Source of the DNA: an endosymbiont of unidentified scaly snail isolate Monju
GTDB lineage: Bacteria; Pseudomonadota; Gammaproteobacteria; Chromatiales; Chromatiaceae
Assembly: GCF_000801295.1 (NCBI RefSeq)
Contig: NZ_AP012978.1
Location: 1,798,001 to 1,862,000, forward strand
Length of the DNA stretch: 64,000 nucleotides
Direction of reading: 5' to 3'
Shown: in pieces, positions 44,631 to 52,096 of the stretch
Layout: the number at the start of each line of letters is the position of its first letter
Numbering within the stretch: the stretch's first letter is position 1
Made by a program: the position numbers and the translations under genes
The notes under the pieces: model-generated
What the model was told of the DNA's origin: nothing
Database searches by the model: none
The model's input: only the letters and a program-made list of their open reading frames with translations

Positions 44631-46469
44631 TCAATCGCCTTGCACGATGTGCAGGCGCCCGGTGACCGGCAGGGGCTCGGGGCGGGCCAGATGGAAACCC
44701 TGCAGGTAGTCTACCCCGAAGCCGCGCATGCACTGCACCGTCTTCTGATCCTCGATCATCTCCGCGACCGTCTCCACGCCCAACACGCGAGCGATCTCGC
44801 AGATCATGCGCACCGACACCGCCGACAAGGGGTCAGACAAGGCACGGCGCACGAACTGGCCGTCGATCTTGATGAAATCCACCTGGATCTGGTGCAGGTA
44901 TCCCAGTGAGCTCATGCCCGCGCCGAAATCGTCCAGCATCAGTCGGTAACCGCGCTCGCGCAACTGCTGCGCCAGGCGCCCCGCAACCTGCAGATTGCTG
45001 ATCGCCACGGTCTCTGTGACCTCGAAACAGACCCGCTGCGGGTCCACGCCATGATGCTGTGCCTGGGCATGGATATGGTCCAGCAGGTTCTCGTCGGTCA
45101 GGGTCTGGCCCGACAGGTTGATGGTGCAGATGCTTTCCCGCGGCATCACCGATGGATCGCTCATCGCCTGCATCGCCAGCTCGATCACGTGGTGGTCGAT
45201 GGCGCGCATCAGGTCGAAGCGCTCGGCCGAGGGGAGAAAGACGCCAGGCAGCAGATCGTTGCCCTCGGCATCGCGCAGCCTCAACAGCAACTCGTACATG
45301 GCGGGCTCGCCATCCTGGGCCAGTGCACGCCAGATCGGCTGCCGATAGAGCACGAAACGATTCTCGTCCAATGCCTCCTGCAGGCGCGGCAGCCACTGGA
45401 TCTGACGCTTGCGTTCACCGATCACGCGATCGTCGGCACGCGACACGTGCACCGTGTTGCGTCCGGCCTCCTTGGCCGCATGGCAGGCGAGATCCACGTT
45501 GGTCATCAGCTCCTCGAAAGAGCCGGAAGTCGCGTCCACCGGCACCACACCCAGGCTGGCGTGGATCTCCATGGCCTGGCCGCCCCACAGGAAGCGGATG
45601 GTCTGCAAACGCTCGCGCAGCCGGTGCGCCATCTCCGATGCTGCCTCGAGATCGGGGGTGCGCATGAGCACCGCAAACTCGTCACCTCCCAGGCGTCCCA
45701 GACAATCCTCTTCGCGTAGAACGTGCTGCAGAACCTCGGCCACCTGCTTGAGCAGGCGGTCCCCGGCCTGGTGACCATGCGTGTCGTTGATGAGCTTGAA
45801 ACGATCAAGGTCGATGAAGATCAGGGCATGCGACACACCCTCCTCGATCGAAAGCACCAGCGCACTGCGTACCCGCGCCTCGAAGGCCGTGCGATTGAGC
45901 AGCCCGGTGAGCGCATCATGGTTGGCCTGGTAGGTGAGGCGTGCCGTCAGCTCGTGTTCGTGACTGATGTCGCGGATCGCCACCACGACTCCCTGGCGCT
46001 CGATCTCGCGAAGCCGGGAGACCCGGATGTTCACCGGGATGCGATCGCGTGCTGGCGTGTGCAGCAGCAGATCCGGAAACTGCTCTTGCCCGCTCATCCG
46101 TTGCAGCCAGCCATGCAGGGCCTCCAGGGGCGCCCGGGTACGCGTATCCAGCAGCACCAGGACGTCTTCGGCACGGCGCCCCGAGAGTGCCGCGGCATCC
46201 AAGCCCAGCATGCGTTCTGCCACCCGGTTGGCATAACGAATGCGAAAGTTCTCGTCGAGCATCAGGATGGCATCCGAGATGGAGCGCATCGCCCCATCGG
46301 CCCGCCGCCGTTCCTCCTCGAGCTCGCGTTCCTTGCGCGCCAGTTGTACGCGGACCTCCTCCCGCTTCTGCAAGGCCACGAGCAGGGACAACGAGGCCAG
46401 TCCGACGAACAAGGGCAGAAAGAACGCAGAGGGGGACAGCAGCTCATCCGTTCGCAGATAACGACTCAT
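44631..46469 (-). CDS. PAS-GGDEF-EAL protein (probably the second half of a CHASE receptor)
   Basis: 612 residues from MSRYLRTDELLS. A membrane helix (about 13-33), coiled coil, PAS (60-170), GGDEF (RLGGDEFAVLM, with RxxD site REED five residues before) and EAL domain follow. EAL is written ELL (YELLLRL); NLSGQT, FEVTET, DDFGAG and LQGFH are kept. Both synthesis and breakdown of cyclic-di-GMP are possible. The start overlaps the CHASE ORF stop by 4 nt. Adding one base in C6 at 46476-46481 would fuse them into the classic TM-CHASE-TM-PAS-GGDEF-EAL receptor. Confidence 0.88.
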   Translation of the reverse strand: MSRYLRTDELLSPSAFFLPLFVGLASLSLLVALQKREEVRVQLARKERELEEERRRADGAMRSISDAILMLDENFRIRYANRVAERMLGLDAAALSGRRAEDVLVLLDTRTRAPLEALHGWLQRMSGQEQFPDLLLHTPARDRIPVNIRVSRLREIERQGVVVAIRDISHEHELTARLTYQANHDALTGLLNRTAFEARVRSALVLSIEEGVSHALIFIDLDRFKLINDTHGHQAGDRLLKQVAEVLQHVLREEDCLGRLGGDEFAVLMRTPDLEAASEMAHRLRERLQTIRFLWGGQAMEIHASLGVVPVDATSGSFEELMTNVDLACHAAKEAGRNTVHVSRADDRVIGERKRQIQWLPRLQEALDENRFVLYRQPIWRALAQDGEPAMYELLLRLRDAEGNDLLPGVFLPSAERFDLMRAIDHHVIELAMQAMSDPSVMPRESICTINLSGQTLTDENLLDHIHAQAQHHGVDPQRVCFEVTETVAISNLQVAGRLAQQLRERGYRLMLDDFGAGMSSLGYLHQIQVDFIKIDGQFVRRALSDPLSAVSVRMICEIARVLGVETVAEMIEDQKTVQCMRGFGVDYLQGFHLARPEPLPVTGRLHIVQGD

Positions 46470-47335
46470 GTGCAGCCCCCCAGTCCATCCAGCGTGGCCT
46501 GTATGGTGGTCAGGCGCAGTCCCAGGTCGCCGTCTTCGAATACCGGCCTCACTATCACACCACCGCCCGTTGCCTTCCCAGCAGGCACGGGACCGAGCAC
46601 CAAGGTAACCTCCGGGTGCAACCTTTCGAGCTTGCTGACCATGACCTGCGGGTCCACCCCGAACAGGAACAGGCCGTCGAGCTGAACCAGGCGGCCGTGC
46701 GTGTCGATCGGCGCGAAAAACCCCCGGTAAGTGGGCATGACATAGAACACCAGCCCATTGGCCACAGGTTCCGGACGCCACCCTTCGAGCACGGCCGGCA
46801 TGCCCGCGGCAGCCAACTCGCGCACCTGGGAAACGGTGTTGCCATCCAGGAGCACATCAAACCCCAGCAGGCGCAACAACCGGGGACTGTTCGGCTCGAT
46901 GAAGCGGATCGGCAGGCGCCCGCGCTTGCCGGGTATCAGCTCCCGTGCTTCCTGACTGCGGATACGATAGGTGGGATAGCCATGCTCGATCATCTCCGCC
47001 ACGAAAGCGTCTTCTTCACCCTGGTCCACCCAGGCGGCGAAGGCCACCAGCTGCACCCCCGGGGTGTTGTAACGCATGGAGCTGGCCAGCGCGGAAAGAC
47101 GCGAGGCATCGAATTCGTTCATCACCTGGTAGCTGGAACCGATGGCCGTGAGCATAGCCGCGGTGGTGGCACGTACCTGCTGCAGTTCCTCGATCGCACT
47201 CTGCCCGGCGTGCAGAAAGGCCTGACGATAACCCTCGACACGGGCCGCCAGCACCATGACCAGAGTGAGCAGCCCCGGCAGCAGGAACGCCATCACGCGA
47301 CCGGACCAGCGCGCTGTCCAGCGCCGCCGGTTCAT
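46466..47335 (-). CDS. CHASE-type periplasmic sensor domain protein
   Basis: 289 residues. One N-terminal membrane helix (about 12-32) is followed by a periplasmic domain with CHASE features (MLTAIGSSYQVMNEFDASRL, YPTYRI, GFDVLLDGNTVSQVRELAAAGM-like segment, YRGFFAPID). It lacks a second membrane helix and an output domain; these are supplied by the next ORF. Overlaps of 4 nt on both sides tie it to the binding protein before and the GGDEF/EAL protein after. It may be one broken gene with the latter. Confidence 0.82.
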   Translation of the reverse strand: MNRRRWTARWSGRVMAFLLPGLLTLVMVLAARVEGYRQAFLHAGQSAIEELQQVRATTAAMLTAIGSSYQVMNEFDASRLSALASSMRYNTPGVQLVAFAAWVDQGEEDAFVAEMIEHGYPTYRIRSQEARELIPGKRGRLPIRFIEPNSPRLLRLLGFDVLLDGNTVSQVRELAAAGMPAVLEGWRPEPVANGLVFYVMPTYRGFFAPIDTHGRLVQLDGLFLFGVDPQVMVSKLERLHPEVTLVLGPVPAGKATGGGVIVRPVFEDGDLGLRLTTIQATLDGLGGCT

Positions 47336-48294
47336 TGCAGGGTCTCGAAACGCTTGGCCCTGCCGCGCAACCTGAGCGGCAACTCGATACCTGCCTCGCG
47401 CAACAGGGACTCGTTCATCCACAGATCCCATCGCTGGTTCGCAATGATGGGGATCTCCGAGGGCTTCACCCCCTCGAGGATCGCCAGTGCGGCCTCGGCC
47501 GCCCAGCGCCCCTGCTCCGCCGGGATCTTGGTGAATCCCAGCATGCTCATGGACATCATCCACTCGTGGCTGGTTACGCTTAGCCGCCGCGTATGCCCGG
47601 CAATCGCCCGCCTCGCCGCAGCGAAGTTCCAGTCGGCGATACCGGCATGACTGCCGATCACCAGATAGGGATGGTCCTGGGCCTGCCGGTAAGCCGCCAC
47701 CCATTGATCACGACGGGAGACCAGACGGTACTCGACGCTCAGGCCCAGTGCCTCGGCGACCTTCTGGAAACGCGCAAGATTCTTGCGTTCCGTGGCAGTG
47801 TCAGCGGCCAGGTAGAAGAAATGGTCGCCATTGCCCGTGAGCAACTGCGCCTCGCGGATCAGGGGACGAACCGGGGCGACCTCGATCATGCCGGTCACGT
47901 TGCTGTAGGGGAAACCGTACTCGGCGACCGACCAGTTCACCCCGCAGAACACGAAGGGGATGGCGGCATCGCGGAAATAGGGCGCGATGAGATAACGCGC
48001 GGCATTGTCGTCCGCAGCAATCACCACCTGGGGATGCCATTGCTCGATCAGCGCCCTGGCACGCCGGGCTGCGGCTTCCTTGTCCGCCTGCGTCTTGTGG
48101 CGCTTGGTGTCCATGTCGAACTGACGCAGCTCACAACGCCCTCTCAATACCGCATCGATGCCTCGTTGCACGCCATCCGACCAGGCATAACCCGGGTGAT
48201 AGGACGACACGAAAAGGCAGCGAGGAAGATCTGCCCAAGACGGGGAAGCCAAGCAAAATGCCAGGCAGGCGAGCCAGAACCAGCGCTGTCTCAT
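47332..48294 (-). CDS. ABC_sub_bind-family periplasmic binding protein
   Basis: 320 residues from the ATG of MRQRWFWLA, which opens a signal peptide cleaved near PSWA. The mature part has the PF04392-type two-lobe fold (CLFVSSYHPGYAWSDGVQRG, VIAADDNAARYLIAPYFRD, IPFVFCGVNWS, YLVIGSHAGIADWN). There is no permease or ATPase nearby, while a CHASE and a GGDEF/EAL ORF follow with 4-nt overlaps. It probably serves as a ligand-binding input to cyclic-di-GMP signalling rather than transport. The ligand is unknown. Confidence 0.85.
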   Translation of the reverse strand: MRQRWFWLACLAFCLASPSWADLPRCLFVSSYHPGYAWSDGVQRGIDAVLRGRCELRQFDMDTKRHKTQADKEAAARRARALIEQWHPQVVIAADDNAARYLIAPYFRDAAIPFVFCGVNWSVAEYGFPYSNVTGMIEVAPVRPLIREAQLLTGNGDHFFYLAADTATERKNLARFQKVAEALGLSVEYRLVSRRDQWVAAYRQAQDHPYLVIGSHAGIADWNFAAARRAIAGHTRRLSVTSHEWMMSMSMLGFTKIPAEQGRWAAEAALAILEGVKPSEIPIIANQRWDLWMNESLLREAGIELPLRLRGRAKRFETLQ

Positions 48295-48416
48295 GAGAGC
48301 ACACCCTTCCCTGGTGACAGGCAGGGGCCTGAACCCATAACGGCAACGGCACCTCATCCTTGATACCACCACACTCCGAGAGCACCGCACTATAATTCAA
48401 GATCAACGACTAGTAC

Positions 48417-49025
48417 ATGATCCCCCCTTTGTCCATGGTCCGAAAGAGCGAACGCACCCGGCAACGCATCGTGGAAGCAGCCAACCGGCTGTTCTATCAC
48501 CAGGGGTACCACAACACCTCATTCAGCGACGTGGTGCGTGCCGCCGGCGTGCCGCGCGGCAATATCTACTACTACTTCAAGACCAAGGACGCCATCCTGC
48601 ATGCGGCCATCGACTACCGGCTGGAACGCATCCGCAGCATGCTCGAGGGCTGGAACGGCCAGTTCCGCACGCCCATCGAACGCCTGCAGCGCTTCGTTGC
48701 CCTGCTCGACGACACCAGCGAGGCCCTGGTGCAATACGGCTGCCCCATGGGCTCGCTCAACGCCGAGCTGGGCAAGACCGACCTCGCCCTGCAGGAGCAC
48801 GCCGCCCAGCTGTTCCAGGTATTCCAGGAATGGCTGACCGACCAGTTCGCGGAACTGGGCTATGCCGGGCGCGCCAACGAACTGGCGCTCCGAGTGATGG
48901 CCATCGGCCAGGGCATCAGCATGATGGCGCACGTCCATCACGACACCAATCTGCTGAAACGCGAACGCCAGCGCCTCCGGCGCTGGATCGATCAGCTCGC
49001 CGACGGCAGCGGGGACTGTCTCTGA
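48417..49025 (+). CDS. TetR-family transcriptional regulator
   Basis: 202 residues from the ATG at 48417; an ATG at 48435 (MVRKSER) is equally possible and neither has a clear ribosome-binding site. The N-terminal helix-turn-helix is typical (RQRIVEAANRLFYHQGYHNT, VPRGNIYYYFKTKDAIL). The ligand domain has one Cys (YGCPMGSLNAELG), the layout of AcuR/NemR-like TetR proteins that respond to reactive compounds. Targets are unknown; the divergent periplasmic-binding operon (122-nt gap) is the nearest candidate. Confidence 0.9.
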   Translation: MIPPLSMVRKSERTRQRIVEAANRLFYHQGYHNTSFSDVVRAAGVPRGNIYYYFKTKDAILHAAIDYRLERIRSMLEGWNGQFRTPIERLQRFVALLDDTSEALVQYGCPMGSLNAELGKTDLALQEHAAQLFQVFQEWLTDQFAELGYAGRANELALRVMAIGQGISMMAHVHHDTNLLKRERQRLRRWIDQLADGSGDCL

Positions 49026-49037
49026 GGTCATCGAAAG

Positions 49038-49105
49038 GTTCGCGGCGGGGACGCCGCTCCCACTTGTAGGAGGCCCGTCCCCGGGCCGAACATTCGCGGC
49101 GGGGA
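49038..49105. repeat. REP-like palindromes after the TetR gene
   Basis: One complete type 1 plus type 2 pair (TTCGCGGCGGGGACGCCGCT, then GTAGGAGGCCCGTCC and CCGGGCCGAA) and half of a further type 1 unit. It lies in the gap between the convergent TetR and DUF6499 genes. Confidence 0.85.
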
Positions 49106-49112
49106 CGCCGGT

Positions 49113-49832
49113 TCAGACCGGTAACAGCGGCAGGTCGAGATAACCACCGTCACGCCGTGCCATGGCCGAATCGAGCACCGCCTGCCCGCCCAGGCGCTCG
49201 ATGACCGCCTCCCCGGCATCGGCGGCGAGCGCGTCGAGCAGGCGCAATTCACGCACCAGTTTCGGCTCGAGGCTCCTGATGCGGTGCATTTCCAGCCCTT
49301 CCTCGCGGCTGCGCCGGCGCTGTTCCAGTTGCAGGGCACGCTTGGCCTCCTCGAGCTGTTCGCGCAGCGGCAGGGCCAGGTCGAAACATACCAGGGCCTC
49401 GCGCCGGGAATCGAGCACGCCGGCCTCGCCCGGCTCGACCAGGCGCGCCACCAACTGCTCGCGCGGTCGCCAGCTCAGTCGTTCCGCGACCACGGCATCG
49501 TCGTCGCGCGGGTCGGGCGGAAACTTGTGGAAGCCCCAGCGGGCGCCCAGGGCACACTCGATAAGCACCTTGTCCTGGTCGATGCGACAGTCACCGGCCG
49601 TCTCGTCGCTCACCCGCACCCAGGCACGAGGATCGTTCTTCCAGGCACAGAAGTCACGGTCCGGCGGCCGGCCATAGGCCGCCTCCAGGGCTTCCCAGGT
49701 GTGCATGAAGGCCTGCCATTCACGCTGGTAGTCGGGGTTGCGGCGCAGAAACTCCCAGGCCCAGGCCGCGCCGCCGCAGCCGCGCAGCGCCTGGTAGCCG
49801 GTCTCGTCACGCCAGTCGGCAATTCGCATCAT
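49113..49832 (-). CDS. DUF6499-type (transcriptional-regulator-like) protein
   Basis: 239 residues. The N-terminus MMRIADWRDETGYQALRG then AAWAWEFLRRNPDYQREW is the short DUF6499 'WRD..WEFLRRNP' domain found in DUF2285-linked proteins of proteobacteria. The rest is an unassigned alpha/beta region ending in charged helices (EQLEEAKRALQLEQRRRSRE). Function is unknown; DNA binding has been presumed for the family. Two adjacent ATG codons (49832, 49829) are possible starts. It is divergent from argE with a 45-nt gap. Confidence 0.75.
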   Translation of the reverse strand: MMRIADWRDETGYQALRGCGGAAWAWEFLRRNPDYQREWQAFMHTWEALEAAYGRPPDRDFCAWKNDPRAWVRVSDETAGDCRIDQDKVLIECALGARWGFHKFPPDPRDDDAVVAERLSWRPREQLVARLVEPGEAGVLDSRREALVCFDLALPLREQLEEAKRALQLEQRRRSREEGLEMHRIRSLEPKLVRELRLLDALAADAGEAVIERLGGQAVLDSAMARRDGGYLDLPLLPV

Positions 49833-49877
49833 GCGCCCATACTGGACGAAACCCCGTGACTGGTGCAATCTCGACAC

Positions 49878-50788
49878 ATGCCCTACCCCGACCTGCCAGA
49901 GATGATGCGGCGGCTGATCGGCTCGCCCTCGGTGAACAGCGTCAGCCCCGATACGGCCTGGGCACCGCCGACATGAAGGGCTTCTTCGCGGTGGTGCTCG
50001 AGGCGGTCCGCGATCTCGACCTGCACACCCTGAAACAGCCGCTGGTGCTGCTGGCCACCGCCGACGAAGAGAGCAGCATGTGCGGCGCACGCAGCCTGCT
50101 CGACCTGCACCGCCGGCTGGGGCGCCATGCGGTGATCGGCGAGCCCACCGGCCTGCGCCCGGTCCGCCTGCACAAGGGCATCACCATGGAGGCGATCCAC
50201 GTCATCGGCCGCTCCGGGCATTCCAGCGATCCCGCGCTGGGCAACAATGCACTCGAGGGCATGTACCGGGTGATCGGCGAACTGCTGGCCTGGCGCGACG
50301 AACTGCAACGACATCACCACAACCCGCTGTTCGCGGTCGAGGTGCCGACACTCAACCTCGGCCATATCCACGGCGGCGACAACCCCAACCGCATCTGCGG
50401 CCAGTGCGAGCTGCACTTCGACATCCGTCCCCTGCCCGGCATGTCGCTCCAGGGGCTGCGCGAGGAACTGGACAGCCGCCTGGCACGCCTGCAGGAGACG
50501 ACCGGCCTGCGCATCCACCGCGAGTCCCTGTTCGCGGGCGTGCCCGCCATGGAGACACCCGCCGAGGCCGAGATCGTGCGCGCGGTCGAGGCGCTCACCG
50601 GGTATCCTGCGGGGGCGGTCGCCTTCGCTACCGAGGGCCCCTTCCTCAACGCCATGGGCATGGACACCGTGATCCTCGGGCCCGGTCACATCGACCAGGC
50701 CCACCAGCCCGACGAGTACATCGAACTCACCCAGCTCGAACCGGCGCAGCAGATCGTCCGCCGGCTGATCGAGCGGTTTTGCCTGTAA
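49878..50788 (+). pseudogene. argE: Acetylornithine deacetylase ArgE with internal deletion
   Basis: The ATG at 49878 begins a good ArgE start (MPYPDLPEMMRRLIGSPSVN then SVSP). At about 49949 the sequence jumps, in another frame, to RYGLGTADMKGFFAVVLEAV and continues with an intact ArgE body: ATADEESSMCGARSL (catalytic Glu pair), GEPTGLRPVRLHKG, the dimerisation domain, and FATEGPFLNAMGMDTVILGPGHIDQ. Roughly 80 residues are absent, including the metal-binding GHTDTVP segment. As written no complete enzyme can be made. ArgE frees ornithine from acetylornithine in arginine synthesis; argA lies nearby. Confidence 0.85.
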
Positions 50789-50810
50789 AGGCGTCGGGCT
50801 GGGGTTCGGC

Positions 50811-50859
50811 CTGCCCCCTCCCGGCCTCCCCCGCAAGCGGGGGAGGCCGGGAGGGGCAG
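50811..50859. terminator. Long GC-rich palindrome between convergent argE and nfeD
   Basis: Left arm 50811-50834 and right arm 50837-50859 pair over about 23 bp with one bulged C, around a 2-nt loop (CCCCCGC-AA-GCGGGGG at the tip). It lies 22 nt after argE and 47 nt beyond the nfeD stop, so it can serve as a two-way terminator. Shorter relatives occur at 29457-29478 and near 56148-56165, so it may also be a repeat family. Confidence 0.7.
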
Positions 50860-50906
50860 AAGCCGCAAGCCGGAGTGCAAAGAGATTGGAAAGATTCCCC
50901 TGGGCC

Positions 50907-51350
50907 CTACACCAGCTCGACGCGAAACACGGTACCGTCCACGCCGACCACGCGTACCCGGCTGCCGGCCGGGGCGTCCGGGCCTTCCACCCGCCACAGC
51001 GTATCATCCACGCGCACCCGACCGACACCGTTCTCGATGGGTTCGCTGAGAGTGAGCACGCGCTCGAAATACTGCTCACCGCGCCGGTTGAGCGTCGGTT
51101 CGTCGGTGGCGATGGGGCGGCGCCGCAGCAGCCCCCGCGCCACACCGATGCTGAGCACCGAGAACACCGCGAAGATCACCAGTTGCGTCTGCCACACGAG
51201 ATCGGGCATCCACCACAGGATGCCGCCGACACCAGCAGCGGCCAGCCCCAGCCGCAGGAAGAATACGCCGGGCGAGACGATCTCCAGCACCACCAGGACC
51301 ACCGCCAGCACCAGCCATTGCCAGTAGTCGATATGTTCCAGCCAGCTCAT
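50907..51350 (-). CDS. NfeD-like membrane protein (YbbJ type)
   Basis: 147 residues: two or three membrane helices (about 10-65) and a C-terminal OB-fold (GVGRVRVDDTLWRVEGPDAP, RVRVVGVDGTVFRVELV), the short NfeD form without a protease domain. It pairs with the stomatin-like SPFH gene just upstream, overlapping it by 4 nt, as qmcA-ybbJ does in E. coli. Such pairs are thought to organise membrane microdomains and protein quality control. Confidence 0.93.
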   Translation of the reverse strand: MSWLEHIDYWQWLVLAVVLVVLEIVSPGVFFLRLGLAAAGVGGILWWMPDLVWQTQLVIFAVFSVLSIGVARGLLRRRPIATDEPTLNRRGEQYFERVLTLSEPIENGVGRVRVDDTLWRVEGPDAPAGSRVRVVGVDGTVFRVELV

Positions 51351-51988
51351 TGGGCGTCCTCTTTCTGGCCGACTTGCCTGGCGATCTCGGCGATGCCGGC
51401 CACCGAGCCGATCAGGCTGGCCGCCTCCAGCGGCATCATGATGACCTTCTGGTTCTCGGCCGAGGCGATGGCCTGCAGGGCCTCGGTGTATTTCTGCGCG
51501 ACGAAGTAGTTGATGGCATTGATGTCGCCCTTGGCGATGGCCTGCGACACCATGGCGGTGGCGCGCGCCTCGGCCTCGGCCAGACGTTCGCGCGCCTCGG
51601 CCTCGCGGAAGGCGGCCTCCTTCTCGCCCTCGGCGGTGAGGATGGCCGACTGCTTCTCGCCCTCGGCCTTGAGGATCTCGGCCTGGCGCAGGTCCTCGGC
51701 TTCGAGGATGGCGGCGCGCTTGTCACGCTCGGCCTTCATCTGCCGGGCCATGGCGTTGTCGCAGGTGATGACCTCCTGAGAGGGCACATCGAGCACCTGT
51801 TCCATCATGTTCTGGCGACGCCCGATCTGGTCGATGACCGGCACGATCAGGTTCAGGCCAGGACGCAGGGTGCGGGTGTAACGCCCGAAACGCTCGACCG
51901 TGTATTCCATGCCCTGCGGCACCCGCTTGACGCCCAGCACCACGAGCATGACGGCAAGGACAACGAGGGCGACGACAAAGATATCCAT
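51347..51988 (-). CDS. QmcA-like SPFH/band-7 protein with internal in-frame deletion
   Basis: 213 residues, against about 305 for E. coli QmcA. It has an N-terminal membrane helix and the SPFH start (VPQGMEYTVERFGRYTRTL, MMEQVLDVPSQEVITCDNA). Then it jumps straight to MARQMKAERDKRAAILEAE and the Ala/Glu-rich coiled coil, and ends with NYFVAQKYTEALQAI and the tail. About 90 residues, most of the SPFH domain core, are missing, yet the frame is kept. The junction contains CCATGG, a likely short repeat. Whether the product works is unclear. It is coupled to nfeD. Confidence 0.85.
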   Translation of the reverse strand: MDIFVVALVVLAVMLVVLGVKRVPQGMEYTVERFGRYTRTLRPGLNLIVPVIDQIGRRQNMMEQVLDVPSQEVITCDNAMARQMKAERDKRAAILEAEDLRQAEILKAEGEKQSAILTAEGEKEAAFREAEARERLAEAEARATAMVSQAIAKGDINAINYFVAQKYTEALQAIASAENQKVIMMPLEAASLIGSVAGIAEIARQVGQKEDAQ

Positions 51989-52096
51989 GGCTCTGACTCC
52001 CTTTGCACTTGGGTGAAGACGGCCGGCCGGGTGCTTTCCCTGGCGGCGTGCGGCCGATATGCTTGTTTGCAAACGGCATTCTAATGGACCCTTCGC

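Noticed and set aside
47332-48294. Periplasmic binding protein as part of an ABC transporter
   Set aside because: No permease or ATPase gene is adjacent; it is coupled to signalling ORFs instead.
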